In this document: piece after piece, positions 44,045 to 53,433 of the stretch
Layout of the letters: every line of letters begins with the position of its first letter
Position numbering within the stretch: position 1 is the first letter of the stretch
Source of the DNA: Myxococcus xanthus
GTDB lineage: Bacteria > Myxococcota > Myxococcia > Myxococcales > Myxococcaceae
DNA: 64,000 nucleotides
Reading direction: 5' to 3'
Assembly (NCBI RefSeq): GCF_900106535.1
Contig: NZ_FNOH01000010.1
Location: forward strand, 1-64,000
The notes under the pieces: model-generated
What the model was told of the DNA's origin: nothing
Database searches by the model: none
Seen by the model: the letters and a program-made list of their open reading frames with translations, nothing else
Translations under genes and position numbers: made by a program

Positions 44045-45811
44045 CTATGCCTCCTCCGACAGCGCCGAGTCTCCGAAGAGCGCCTTCTTCGTCTGGTACA
44101 TCGCCTTGCGAGCCGAGGTGAGGACCTCCAACGGCTGGTTCTTGTCCTCCACCACCGCCTGCAACAGCTTGTAGCCCTGGATGGAGCACGCGCCGCCCAG
44201 GCCGTGGATGGCCAGCAGCTTGTCCTCCAGCACGCGCTTCTTGTTGAGCAGCGAGGGCTTCGTCGCGAGCATCTGCTGCATCATCGACAGGGCGCCCGGG
44301 GTGCCCGTGGAGCCGATGGCCGCGTACACCGCGGCGCGCTCGTCGGGCGTCTTCTTGTCGAAGCCGGACTCCCGCACCAGGCGCATCAGGTCCGCGTAGC
44401 CCTTGTCGCGGTCGAACTCCGGCAGCAGCTTCGCCGCCAGCATGCGCACCTGGGAGATGGAGTCCGTGAGTGCGTCCGCGATGATGCGCCGGGCCTCGCC
44501 CGTGCGGCCGCGGCCGATGATGTTGAGCACCTCCAACTTCACCACCAGGTTGGGGCTCTTGAGCACCTGGCCGAACATCTTCACCCGGTCCGGGTGGTTG
44601 CTCTTCTCCAGGATGTAGACCATGTCGCGTACTGTCTGCGGCCGCTCTGACATCAGCCGCGCGACGAAGGGGTCGGGCAGCTCGCGCGCGAAACCCGCGA
44701 GGGCGTCACAGAGCAGGGTGCGGTTGTCGGCGACCTCGATGCTCTCCAGCACCGACAGCAGGGGGATGATGGAGTCCCGGCCCAACACCTGGAGGTAGCG
44801 CGACACGTCCGCGGGGTTCTTCGGCCGCGTCGACTTGAGCGACTCGCCCAACCGCATCAGTCGCTGCTCCTCGCCCATCTTGTGGAGGAAGTTCTCCAAC
44901 ATCTTCGCCAGGTCCTCGCTGCCTTCGCGCTGGGACAGCGCGCGCAGCTTGAGGACGATCTGGTTGATGGTGCCGAAGTCGTCCTGGAGGAGGAGCATGT
45001 CCAGCAACTGCACGAAGATTTCCTCGAGCAGGGACGCGTCATCCACGCCGCCTTCCACCACCTGGAACACGGCGCTCACCAGCTTGGGGAACAGCCGGGC
45101 GTTCTCCTCCTCGGAGACTTCGCGCTGCAGCTTCGCCTTCAGCTCGTCTGAGGCATGCCGTCCACCCACCACGAGTCCGCGAATCTGCTCCACGCCGTCC
45201 AGCTTGGCGTCCAGGTCCTCCGCGGACACGCGCGCGAAGCGCAGGTAGTCATCCGAATTCGTCTGCAGGCGCGAGTAGAGGTAGCCCACCACCTTGTCCA
45301 CCTCGACCTGCACTTCCTCCTCGCTGGCGTTCTCCATGGAGAAGCCTTCCACCACCACGTACTCCACGTGCTCCATGCTCGCGCGCCACAGCTGCGCCAG
45401 CACGTCCTCCGCGCCGCGCTCCGGCTCGGACAGGGCGATGAGCGTGAAGGTGGTCATCTCCTCCACCGTGAGACCCGGGCGGAAGATGAGCTGCCGGATG
45501 CCGTCGCGGAAGAACTTGTAGGGCAGCGGGGTGTCCTCGGAGAACAGCGACTCGCCGAGGAGCAGGAAGTTCTGTTGCTCCACCTTCATCGACAGGGGAC
45601 CGAACTTGTCGGTGTAGGTGGCAATCGACTCGAGCGCCTTCCCGAGGAACTCCGGGAAGCGCGACTCGTTGTGGCGATACATCCCGATCTGCTTGATGCC
45701 CTTGAGCAGGTGGAAGGCGAACGTCTTCGCCAACTCAACCTTCTCACGTGCCTCAGGCGAAAGCTGGGGCTCCGCGTTGGATTCCTGGATGGCTTTAGGG
45801 GGGTGGGCCAT
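44045..45811 (-). CDS. HEAT-repeat-like protein paired with the HD-domain protein
   Basis: 588 aa, mostly alpha-helical, cytosolic. Residues 1-120 (FHLLKGIKQIGMYRHNESRF, LSMKVEQQNFLLLGESLF) resemble the N terminus of the neighbouring HD-domain protein. The C-terminal half contains HEAT-like helical pairs (VKLEVLNIIGRGRTGEARRI, VRMLAAKLLPEFDRDKGYADL, and so on). No catalytic motif. It probably acts as a scaffold. First gene of a two-gene operon. Confidence 0.75.
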   Translation of the reverse strand: MAHPPKAIQESNAEPQLSPEAREKVELAKTFAFHLLKGIKQIGMYRHNESRFPEFLGKALESIATYTDKFGPLSMKVEQQNFLLLGESLFSEDTPLPYKFFRDGIRQLIFRPGLTVEEMTTFTLIALSEPERGAEDVLAQLWRASMEHVEYVVVEGFSMENASEEEVQVEVDKVVGYLYSRLQTNSDDYLRFARVSAEDLDAKLDGVEQIRGLVVGGRHASDELKAKLQREVSEEENARLFPKLVSAVFQVVEGGVDDASLLEEIFVQLLDMLLLQDDFGTINQIVLKLRALSQREGSEDLAKMLENFLHKMGEEQRLMRLGESLKSTRPKNPADVSRYLQVLGRDSIIPLLSVLESIEVADNRTLLCDALAGFARELPDPFVARLMSERPQTVRDMVYILEKSNHPDRVKMFGQVLKSPNLVVKLEVLNIIGRGRTGEARRIIADALTDSISQVRMLAAKLLPEFDRDKGYADLMRLVRESGFDKKTPDERAAVYAAIGSTGTPGALSMMQQMLATKPSLLNKKRVLEDKLLAIHGLGGACSIQGYKLLQAVVEDKNQPLEVLTSARKAMYQTKKALFGDSALSEEA

Positions 45812-45969
45812 GCTGTCACCCGAGCCTAACCCGATTTTGGACGGCCACCCAGGAGACGGTCCGTGGAAGTCTCATGGCTTGGGTGACGTCCGCGTGACGG
45901 GGCATGAGAATGACGGGGATTCCTGGTTGTGTTGCCAAATGCGTCATCCGCCGGAACGGGGCGACGTCC

Positions 45970-46305
45970 ATGGCGCGGTGGCTGACGTGCTCGCTGCTGC
46001 TGGTTTCGTTGACGGGGTGTTTCCGGATGAGCCTCCGTTCCGGAGCGCCGCGCGGAGGAGCGCCCGACGAGCAGACCGGAGTGAGCCTGGTCGCCGGACT
46101 GACGACCTCGAACGTGGTGGCGCCGGAGTGCCAGCACGGCTTCTCCCGCGTGGATGTGTATTGGCCGTGGTGGAGCCCCGTCGTCTACGCGGCGACCTTC
46201 GGCATCGTCGCGCCGTTGCGCACGGAGTACGTGTGCGCGGAGGCCGCGGCGGCCGCTGGCTCCGTGCGGCCCGAGCCCGTGCCGTCCTCCCACTCGCCGC
46301 TCTGA
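45970..46305 (+). CDS. Small Bor-like lipoprotein
   Basis: 111 aa from ATG 45970. Signal WLTCSLLLVSLTGC with lipidated Cys17. The mature part has spaced Cys (APECQHGFSRVDVY ... TEYVCAEA) around an aromatic centre and an AATFGIVAPL strand, recalling the Bor/Iss serum-resistance lipoprotein family (TGC start, late C-x-G-F and FGI-x-P pattern). Similarity is by eye only. Upstream ATG 45904 would bury the signal peptide and is rejected. Confidence 0.65.
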   Translation: MARWLTCSLLLVSLTGCFRMSLRSGAPRGGAPDEQTGVSLVAGLTTSNVVAPECQHGFSRVDVYWPWWSPVVYAATFGIVAPLRTEYVCAEAAAAAGSVRPEPVPSSHSPL

Positions 46306-46386
46306 GCGAGACGGCCCGGGTGGGTGCTCGCCGCCTCCTGGACGGGGTTTCAGGAGGCACGCCGCACCCGCTCTGGAAATGAGCGA

Positions 46387-46412
46387 GGCGGCGAGGATTG
46401 CTCCTCGCCGCC
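46387..46412 (+). terminator. Perfect 11-bp inverted repeat between convergent genes
   Basis: GGCGGCGAGGA (46387-46397) and TCCTCGCCGCC (46402-46412) with a TTGC loop, between the Bor-like lipoprotein (+) and the OPT transporter (-). Tails are only weakly T-rich on either strand (CATTTCC on the minus side). Likely a shared termination or mRNA 3'-end element. Confidence 0.55.
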
Positions 46413-46468
46413 CCGGGTGTCTCAGCGGTGTTTCACCCGGCCCCCAGGAGGAGGCCCGGGCACGTGGC

Positions 46469-48934
46469 CTACGCCTCCTTCTGCGGCGGCGGTGACATGG
46501 CGGCGCTCTGGCCCTTGAGGGCGGAGCGCAGCAGGAACAGCGTCAGGCCGGCGAAGAAGAGCAGGCCCCAGAGGTTGGACCACAGCGGGTGGGCGTGCTC
46601 GCTCTCGCCCACCATGTTGAGGAAGCCGCCCAGGCCGCCCTGGTTGCCCAGCAGGGCAGGCAGGTTCAGCGCGCGGGTGCCTGCTCCGTCGGTGGCGATT
46701 TCCAGGAAGGCGATGAGCACGCCCGCGATGGAGCCACCGGCGATGAAACCGGAGGAGAGCAGCGTGCCCGGCGAGAAGTCGGACTCGCCGCCGCGGATGC
46801 GGTCCACGAAGTAGCGCACCATGCCGCCCACGAAGAGCGGCGCGCTGCTGCTGATGGGCAGGTACACGCCCACCGCGAAGGGCAGGGAGGACACGCCGCA
46901 CAGCTCCAGCATCAGCGCGATGAACACGCCCAGGAGCACCAGGTCCCACGGCAGCTTCTGGGTGAGGATGCCGTCGATGATGAGAGAGAACAGCTGCGCC
47001 TTGGGCGCCGCGTAGCGCGTCAGTTGCTGGCCTTCATAGACGCTGATGCGGCCGCCGATGCCCGGGTCCACCACGTACTGGATGGTGTCGGACTCATCGA
47101 GCAGGTACTTGCCCGCGGGCACCGGCGTGTCCGCGCCGCGCACGTAGCCTTCCTTGTAGGTGCGCTTCGGGCCGTCCGTGACGGCGCCCAGGTCCGCCAC
47201 CTTGATGGGGGCGCCGCTGGAGACGTTGAGCGTCACCGCGCCCAGGTCCTGCGAGGACACGTCGCGCCAGCTGCGCAGCTCCATCGCGCCGCTCTGCGTG
47301 TTCAGCTCGTAGCCCTGCGCCCAGACGGCCTTGCGCAGCGCCGCCTCGTCCAGGCCGCGGGCCGCCAGCGCGTCGGCGGAGACGGCCCAGGAGAAGGTGT
47401 GCTGGACGCGCGTCTCGTTGGAGAACTCCGTCACCTTCACGCCCGGGTGGGGCTCGGGGATGGTGACGGTGGCGCCGCGGTTGAGCGTCACCAGCACCAG
47501 GCCGATGAACATCGCGCTGGTGAGCACACCGACGAACAGCGCCAACTGCTGGCGCCGGGGCGTACCGCCCACCAGGAAGGCCGTCTTGAGGTCCTGCGCG
47601 GTGGTGCCGCCGTTGGACGCGGCGATGCCGACGATGGCCGCCGTGGTGAGGGCCATGAAGCGGTCCTCGGACGACGTCCAGCCCATGAGCAGGTACACGA
47701 GGCAGGTGATGAGCAGCGTGGCCACCACCATGCCGGAGATGGGGTTGGACGAACTGCCAATCTCACCGGTGATGCGCGCGCTCACCGTGACGAAGAAGAA
47801 GCCGAAGATGACGATGAGGATGGCGGAGATGAGGTTCACCTCCAGCGGCGGCGCCAGCCAGATGGCCAGCACCAGCAGCGCGCTGCCTCCCAGCACCACG
47901 GTGATGGGCAGGTCCTGCTCCGTGCGCAGCAGCTGCGGCATGGCGCCCTGGCCCCGCGACGCCTTCAGCGTCTCCAGGCTGCGCTTGAAGGCCCCGACGA
48001 TGGTGGGCAGCGAGCGGATGAGGCTGATGAGACCGCCCGTCGCCACGGCGCCCGCGCCGATGTAGAGCACGTACGCATTGCGAATCTGGTCCGGCGACAT
48101 GTCCCGGATGAGCTGGCCGTTGTGCATCAGCAGCGGCGTCTCCAGCCCGCTGCCGAAGAACGAGATGGCCGGGATGAGGATGAGGTAGCTCAGCACACCA
48201 CCGGCGAAGGTGATGGCCGCCACGCGGGGGCCGATGATGTAGCCCACGCCCAGCAGCTCCGGGCTCACCTCGGTGGAGACGGTCGCGCTCTTGAGCCCCT
48301 GCAGCGGCGTGCTCAGGACCTCGCGGAACAGCTTCATGCCGGAGTAGGCGAGCTTGTAGACACCGCCCACGATGAAGCCGGTGATGACGGTGCGGGCGTT
48401 GGTGCCGCCCTGCTCGCCGACGATGAGCACGTCCGCGCTGGCGGTGCCCTCCGGGTAGGGCAGCCTGCCGTGCTCCTGGACGATGAGGCCCTGGCGCAGC
48501 GGAATCATCATCAGCACGCCGAGTACGCCGCCCAGCGCCGCCGTGAGGAAGGCGTGGGTGAGGCTGATGTCGTAGCCCAGGAGCAGCAGGGCGGGGAGCG
48601 CGGCGGCCACACCGAAGGCGAGCGACTCACCGGCCGAGCCCGTCGTCTGGACGATGGTGTTCTCCAGGATGCTGGAGTTGCCCAGGGCCCGGAAGATGGC
48701 GATGGAGAGCACCGCGACGGGAATGGACGCGGAGACCGTGAGGCCCACCTTGATGGCCAGGTACACGGACGAGGCGGCGAACACGATGCCCAACACCGAG
48801 CCGAGCACCAGGGCTCGCATCGTCATCTCCGCCGGAGACTTGTCGGGGGGGACGTACGGGGTATGGGCGACTGTCGCGAGTGTCTGCGCGACCGGGACGC
48901 GATCCTCGGAGATCGGCGGCGAACCGTGGGCCAA
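46469..48934 (-). CDS. OPT-family oligopeptide transporter
   Basis: 821 aa polytopic membrane protein with about 14-16 hydrophobic segments. OPT hallmarks: PPDKSPAEMTMRALVLGSVL near the N terminus, SIPVAVLSIAIFRALG, GGVLGVLMMIPLRQGLIVQEHG, LPYPEGTASADVL, and repeated GIAASNGGTTAQDLKTAFLVGG. A soluble 150-residue insert lies at about residues 490-650. Family members import peptides or metal chelates; the substrate is unknown. Transcribed alone. Confidence 0.92.
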   Translation of the reverse strand: MAHGSPPISEDRVPVAQTLATVAHTPYVPPDKSPAEMTMRALVLGSVLGIVFAASSVYLAIKVGLTVSASIPVAVLSIAIFRALGNSSILENTIVQTTGSAGESLAFGVAAALPALLLLGYDISLTHAFLTAALGGVLGVLMMIPLRQGLIVQEHGRLPYPEGTASADVLIVGEQGGTNARTVITGFIVGGVYKLAYSGMKLFREVLSTPLQGLKSATVSTEVSPELLGVGYIIGPRVAAITFAGGVLSYLILIPAISFFGSGLETPLLMHNGQLIRDMSPDQIRNAYVLYIGAGAVATGGLISLIRSLPTIVGAFKRSLETLKASRGQGAMPQLLRTEQDLPITVVLGGSALLVLAIWLAPPLEVNLISAILIVIFGFFFVTVSARITGEIGSSSNPISGMVVATLLITCLVYLLMGWTSSEDRFMALTTAAIVGIAASNGGTTAQDLKTAFLVGGTPRRQQLALFVGVLTSAMFIGLVLVTLNRGATVTIPEPHPGVKVTEFSNETRVQHTFSWAVSADALAARGLDEAALRKAVWAQGYELNTQSGAMELRSWRDVSSQDLGAVTLNVSSGAPIKVADLGAVTDGPKRTYKEGYVRGADTPVPAGKYLLDESDTIQYVVDPGIGGRISVYEGQQLTRYAAPKAQLFSLIIDGILTQKLPWDLVLLGVFIALMLELCGVSSLPFAVGVYLPISSSAPLFVGGMVRYFVDRIRGGESDFSPGTLLSSGFIAGGSIAGVLIAFLEIATDGAGTRALNLPALLGNQGGLGGFLNMVGESEHAHPLWSNLWGLLFFAGLTLFLLRSALKGQSAAMSPPPQKEA

Positions 48935-49095
48935 GCGGGGGGCTCCTTCAAAGGGAAACCGGCCCTTTCTAGCAGGCCCCCGGCTGGCGGTGAAACAACG
49001 CCCTCAAATGACAAGCGCCCCTGCCAGTAGGGCGGAGGCGCCTTGATGCGGGCTTGCCCCGGAATGCCGGGTCGCCGGGCCGGGTCAGTCCCGGC

Positions 49096-49983
49096 TCACT
49101 GCTGGGCGGCGACGGCCTCGGGGTCCACCTCGGCCATGAGCGCGGCCAGCTCCGACTTGAGCTTGTCCTTGGCGCGAATCTCCAACTGGCGGGCGCGCTC
49201 GCGCGAGAAGCCGAAGTGCTCACCCAGTTCCTTGAGCGTCATGGGGCGCTCGTTCATGACGCGTTGCTCGATGATGAAGCGCTCACGCGGATCCAGGCGC
49301 ATCAGCGCGGTACGGACGCGGGCGTTGATGAGGCCCGCCTCCTCCTTGTCCGCGAACTCGTCGTCCTGCGGGGCCGCGGCGCTCACCACGAAGTCCACGT
49401 GGCTGTTGCCGCCGTCCTCGCCCATGGGCGCGTCCAGCGACAGGTCCCGGCCCCCCATGCGCTGCTCCATCTCCCGCACCTCGCCCGGCTTCACGTGGAG
49501 CCGGCGGGCGATGTCATCCACGTTCACCGCGGCGTCACCGCTGCCAAACTTCTCCAGCTCGCGGCGCGTGCGGGCCAGACTGAAGAACAGCTTCCGCTGC
49601 GCCTGGGTGGTCCCCAGCTTCACGAGCGACCAGCTCTTGAGGATGTAGTTCTGGATGTACGCGCGAATCCACCACACCGCGTAGGAGATGAGGCGGATGC
49701 CCTTGTCCGGATCGAACTTCTGCACGGCCTTCATCAGGCCGATGTTCCCCTCCTGGATGAGGTCCGACATCTTGATGCCGTATGAGCGGTACTCATAGGC
49801 GACCTTCACCACGAAGCGCAGGTTGGCGGTCACCATCCGGTGCCCGGCCGCCAGGTCGCCCTTGAGGAAGCGGCGCGCGAGCTCCTGCTCCTCCTCCACC
49901 TTGAGGAGGGAGTAGTGGTTGATCTCCGAGAGGTACATCGCCAGGGAGCCGGAGTTGGACGACTGCTCGGTGGATGCCTGCAT
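49096..49983 (-). CDS. RpoH-family (sigma-32-like) RNA polymerase sigma factor
   Basis: 295 aa. Region 1.2-2: [22 protein letters not shown], then [18 protein letters not shown] and [17 protein letters not shown]. The RpoH box is present as [16 protein letters not shown]. Region 4 ends [20 protein letters not shown]. It lacks the long non-conserved region of RpoD. Size and type match Myxococcus SigB/SigC-like developmental sigma factors, SigC being the closest in length from memory; not proven. A sigma-54-type promoter lies upstream. Confidence 0.9.
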   Translation of the reverse strand: MQASTEQSSNSGSLAMYLSEINHYSLLKVEEEQELARRFLKGDLAAGHRMVTANLRFVVKVAYEYRSYGIKMSDLIQEGNIGLMKAVQKFDPDKGIRLISYAVWWIRAYIQNYILKSWSLVKLGTTQAQRKLFFSLARTRRELEKFGSGDAAVNVDDIARRLHVKPGEVREMEQRMGGRDLSLDAPMGEDGGNSHVDFVVSAAAPQDDEFADKEEAGLINARVRTALMRLDPRERFIIEQRVMNERPMTLKELGEHFGFSRERARQLEIRAKDKLKSELAALMAEVDPEAVAAQQ

Positions 49984-50062
49984 GAATGATTTCTCCGCCG
50001 GTGGGCCTCACGGGAGGCCGGGATGGATGGATTTCGTCTGACGACGTGACGAAGGGAACTTG

Positions 50063-50079
50063 AGCAACAGAAATGCCAA
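50063..50079 (-). promoter_or_regulatory. Sigma-54-type (-24/-12) promoter
   Basis: Minus strand reads TTGGCATTTCTGTTGCT. This matches TGGCA-N-TTGC with the invariant GG (50077-50076) and GC (50065-50064) exactly 10 nt apart. Transcription would start near 50052, about 70 nt before the sigma-factor ATG. It would put the RpoH-like sigma factor under sigma-54 and an enhancer-binding protein. Confidence 0.75.
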
Positions 50080-50129
50080 CCTGCCCCGAAGGGCCATTCC
50101 CAATGTCTGCGAGGGGTTGGCGTGCTCCA

Positions 50130-50164
50130 GCGGCGCATACAGCGCCGCAATCCTGTAACCGTTA
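50130..50164 (-). promoter_or_regulatory. Two inverted repeats at enhancer distance from the sigma-54-type promoter
   Basis: GTAAC-C-GTTAC (50154-50164) and CGGCGC-ATACA-GCGCCG (50130-50146) lie about 85-105 bp upstream of the predicted start site, the distance at which enhancer-binding proteins usually sit. Neither matches a site I know. Candidate activator sites only. Confidence 0.35.
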
Positions 50165-50413
50165 CGTCGCACCGGCATGAATCGCCGGATGCGCTAGCTG
50201 TAGGAGCTTCAGAACTGTTCGCATTCAAGCCTCCCGGGGGCTGCGCAGGGCCGTGCTCCCTGTGAGGGCGCGGCCATTGGAGCGATGCCCGTCACACGAC
50301 GTGGCCGCCCGCGGGAAAAGGCGTAACGACGCCTCAGGCCGCTGACACACCCGGGCCGCCGGCACGCGCGGTGGGCGGCCTGGCGGCCAGGCGCGAGGAC
50401 CGAGGTCCGGGTG

Positions 50414-52468
50414 TCAGGAAGCGCGCGCTTGGGGCGGGCGAGTACCCTCGCTGGCGACGTGCTGGGACTCCGTGAGAACAGCGCGTCTCAAGTCCGTCAG
50501 CAGCCGCGTCGCCTCTCCCTGCTGGAGCGGGCGACCGCCAAAGCGGGCTTCCAGGTAGCGCCGGGTGACGGGCGTCAGGGCGGGGGACAGCGGGTGCCGC
50601 TCCCGGGCGAGCCGAGCGTCCAGTGCTTCCAATGTTTCACCGTCGACGCGTGTGATTCGCGCGGAGGCGAGCTGCGCCTCCACCGCGTCCACGAAGCGCG
50701 TGGCCTCCAAGGGCCGCTCACGCGACAGGAACTGCGTCAGCAACCGCCAGGCGGTATAGGCCGCGGCGGCCGCGAGCAGCGCGGCACCAAAGGCCCGGGG
50801 GGGCGGCGCGCGGCTGGCCGGCTCGTCCTTCTTCGGGACCTCGTGCGAGCGAGTGAGCGAGCGGACGACCGTCAGTTGATCGCGGAAGTTGTAGTCCAGG
50901 ACGACGTCACGCCACTGCGACTCCACGATTTCATAGAAGTTGATGAGCTGCTCCAGCAGGCGAGGGGACTGGCTCGCGCGGTGGGCCGGCGGCGTCGCGT
51001 CCACGGTGATGAAGCCGCGCCCTGGCACCAGCACGTGCGTCCAGGCATGCGCATCACCCGCGCGGACCACGTAGCCACCCGTCACGCGCTCGCCGCCGAA
51101 GAAGCCGGTGGCCAGCCGCGCCCGCATGCCCTGGGTGCGCAGCATCAACGTGAGCGCGGTGGCGAAGTGCTCGCAGTGTCCCTGCTTGCGCTGGAAGAGG
51201 AAGTCGGCGACCGGGTCCGGCACGTCGCCGCTCAACTCCAGCGTGTAGCTGTATTCGCGTTGCAGCCACGCGGACAGCTTCCGCGCGGCGGCCAGCGGGT
51301 CGCGTTCGCCATTCAGCACCCGCGCGGCTGTCTGGCCGACGCGGACGTCCAGCCCCTCCGGCAGCGACAGCAGGGCGTCCTGCTCCTCCGGGGGCAGGTC
51401 CTGGACGTCGTCGCCGCTGGCGCCGGGCGGGAGGCTGTAGGCCTCATATGAATAGGAGATGCCGGAGTCGCGGAAGCGCACCTCGCCGCCGCCCAGTTCG
51501 TGGATTTGCGTGCGCCGGGAGCCCACCTGCGTGTTGGCCACGGCGTTGCCCAGCCGCGAGGGCGTCTCCAGCGCCACCAGCGTGCGCGCGCCGTACGCGG
51601 GCATCAGCTCCACGTGCTGGTGGACCAGGTTCTCCTGGCCCGGCCGCAGCGTCGTCATGAACTCGGAGCCGTTGCTGGTGGCGCGCGCGTTGGACCACTC
51701 CATGCCGTCGAAGACGTCATAGGTGCGGCCCACCCAGTAGGCGTCGAGCGTTTCCTTCTCCGGGTCCGGGGTCAGGGTGGCGCGCAGCACGATGCGCGGG
51801 TTGCCCTTGATGGTGCCCGCGCCGCCCAGGCGCACGGTGTTGGAGAATCCCGCGGTGGCCACGCCCAGGCCGGGCGAGGCGCTGGGGCCAATCATGTTCC
51901 AGTTGAGGCGGGGGAAGAGGATGAAGAAGGCCACCGCGCCCACCACGGCGAAGCCCACGCCCGTGGCCAGCGGGCCCATCACCGCGCGCACCGGCACCGG
52001 TTCGCCTTCGGGGACCGCGGACTCCACCACGCCCAGCGCCAGGGCGATGCTGGCCAGCACGCCGAAGACAATCAGGAAGAGGCCGTAGACGAGCTCGCCG
52101 GAGAGCGCCGCGCCGCCCGCCACCATCAACAGGCCGGACAGGTGGACCTGGCCGTCGGTGGCCGCGTCCGGCGTGGACAGCAGACGCTGCGCGGAGATGA
52201 GGCCAGCGAAGGCACAGGCCGCCACCACCAGGTTGAGCGAGCCCGCGAGCACGTTCGTGCCCAGCGTCAGCGCCACGGCCAGCAGCAGCAGCGCGGTGAG
52301 CTTCACCCGGTTGGCGAAGGGGCGCCACCCCGCCAGCGCGGCCACCTGGGCCACGCCGTAGAGGACCAGCGACCAGATGGGGAGCTGGCCCGACACCGCC
52401 ATGGAGGCGAAGGCGGACCCGGAGCCCAGGTCTCGCAGCACCAGCCTCAGCCGCGTGCCCTTCCTCAT
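50414..52468 (-). CDS. Transglutaminase-like membrane protein (DUF3488/TgpA type)
   Basis: 684 aa from ATG 52468. About five or six N-terminal hydrophobic helices (e.g. LTALLLLAVALTLGTNVLAG, VVGAVAFFILFPRLNW) precede a periplasmic transglutaminase core with catalytic Cys (KQGHCEHFATALTLML), His (GDAHAWTHVLV) and Asp (TVDATPP). A further helix and a C-terminal cytoplasmic helical domain follow. The start overlaps the DUF58 stop (ATGA). The MoxR-DUF58-transglutaminase set is a common envelope-associated operon. Confidence 0.9.
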   Translation of the reverse strand: MRKGTRLRLVLRDLGSGSAFASMAVSGQLPIWSLVLYGVAQVAALAGWRPFANRVKLTALLLLAVALTLGTNVLAGSLNLVVAACAFAGLISAQRLLSTPDAATDGQVHLSGLLMVAGGAALSGELVYGLFLIVFGVLASIALALGVVESAVPEGEPVPVRAVMGPLATGVGFAVVGAVAFFILFPRLNWNMIGPSASPGLGVATAGFSNTVRLGGAGTIKGNPRIVLRATLTPDPEKETLDAYWVGRTYDVFDGMEWSNARATSNGSEFMTTLRPGQENLVHQHVELMPAYGARTLVALETPSRLGNAVANTQVGSRRTQIHELGGGEVRFRDSGISYSYEAYSLPPGASGDDVQDLPPEEQDALLSLPEGLDVRVGQTAARVLNGERDPLAAARKLSAWLQREYSYTLELSGDVPDPVADFLFQRKQGHCEHFATALTLMLRTQGMRARLATGFFGGERVTGGYVVRAGDAHAWTHVLVPGRGFITVDATPPAHRASQSPRLLEQLINFYEIVESQWRDVVLDYNFRDQLTVVRSLTRSHEVPKKDEPASRAPPPRAFGAALLAAAAAYTAWRLLTQFLSRERPLEATRFVDAVEAQLASARITRVDGETLEALDARLARERHPLSPALTPVTRRYLEARFGGRPLQQGEATRLLTDLRRAVLTESQHVASEGTRPPQARAS

Positions 52469-53433
52469 GCCGCCTCCTCGCCACCGCGAGGGCGCTCGTG
52501 TCCCAGCCACGCCAGCGCCCGCAGCAGGCGCCGCTCCTGGGCCGCGCCCGCGGCGGGCCGGATGCGGTCCTCCGGCGTGTCCAGGCCCACCTCGTGACCT
52601 TCCTCGATGAGCCGGTGGGCCAGGGCGGCCACTTCCTCGCAGCGGCGCTCGAGCGCCTCCGCGTCGAGTCCGTCCGCCACCGAAAGCACGAAGGTGCGCC
52701 GCTCCTCGTGCTCGCGCTCCACGCGCAGCAGCTTCCCGGCGGAGGCGCTCTTCATCCAGTGGATGCGCCGGGCGTCCTCACCCGGCGCCAGCTCGCGCAG
52801 GCCGCTCAGGTCCCCATTGCCGTCATTGCGGCGGGGGTTGCCCGCGTCACCCACGGGGCCTTGCTCCGGCGCGCCCGGGTCCTGGCAGGCGTAGGTCCGC
52901 CGCGGGTAGATGAGCAGCGTGTTTTCCAGCGGAAAGGTGCGCGTCTTGGCGAACAGCCCCAGCGGCCAGGTGGTGGTGACACGAACGCCCGTGAGCAGCA
53001 CGGGCCCACGCTGGGGCGCGGTGAGGTCCGCTCGCACGACGTGGTCCACGCCCGCGGGCAGGTAACCCACGCCGCCCGCGCCGGTGAGCGGCGAGTCCGC
53101 CTCCGACAGCGTGAGGGCGAAGGCGTGGCCCTGGCCGCGGGAGATGGCCCACCGGAAGGCGAAGGGCTCCTGGGCGAAGGCCGCGTCCGCGCCCACGCGC
53201 CGCACCGACAGATAGCGCAGGCAGCGCTCGGACAGGACGCCCGACACCACCACCATGCTCAGCAGCAGGCCCAGCAGCAGGTAGAGGAGGTTGTTGCCGG
53301 TGTTGAGCGCACCCAGGCCCACGCCGAACGTCACCACCAGATAGGTGCGTCCGATGCGCGTCACCCTGAGGGTGCGCGGCGGGCGGAGCCGCGAGCGAAG
53401 CCGTGCCCACCATGACGGCAGCCGGGGCTTCAC
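52465..53433 (-). CDS. DUF58 (VWA-like) membrane-anchored protein
   Basis: 322 aa. Two N-terminal helices (TYLVVTFGVGLGALNTGNNL, LLYLLLGLLLSMVVVSG). The DUF58 core includes LRELAPGEDARRIHWMKSAS and GKLLRVEREHEERRTFVLSV, the family's partly conserved metal-site region. It overlaps MoxR upstream and the transglutaminase gene downstream, each by an ATGA. Known partner of MoxR ATPases. Confidence 0.9.
   Translation of the reverse strand: MKPRLPSWWARLRSRLRPPRTLRVTRIGRTYLVVTFGVGLGALNTGNNLLYLLLGLLLSMVVVSGVLSERCLRYLSVRRVGADAAFAQEPFAFRWAISRGQGHAFALTLSEADSPLTGAGGVGYLPAGVDHVVRADLTAPQRGPVLLTGVRVTTTWPLGLFAKTRTFPLENTLLIYPRRTYACQDPGAPEQGPVGDAGNPRRNDGNGDLSGLRELAPGEDARRIHWMKSASAGKLLRVEREHEERRTFVLSVADGLDAEALERRCEEVAALAHRLIEEGHEVGLDTPEDRIRPAAGAAQERRLLRALAWLGHERPRGGEEAA

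Larger units (their letters stand above)
49984..50413 (-). other. 430-bp upstream region of the RpoH-like sigma gene
   Basis: Noncoding. It contains the ribosome-binding site GGAG 9 nt before the start, a -24/-12 promoter (50063-50079) and two inverted repeats about 85 and 105 bp upstream of the predicted start site (50130-50146 and 50154-50164). The rest, up to the 3' end of the transglutaminase gene, shows nothing recognisable. Confidence 0.6.

Noticed and set aside
50414-52510. CRISPR or tandem-repeat signal in the transglutaminase region
   Set aside because: Only codon-biased GC-rich coding; no regularly spaced repeats.
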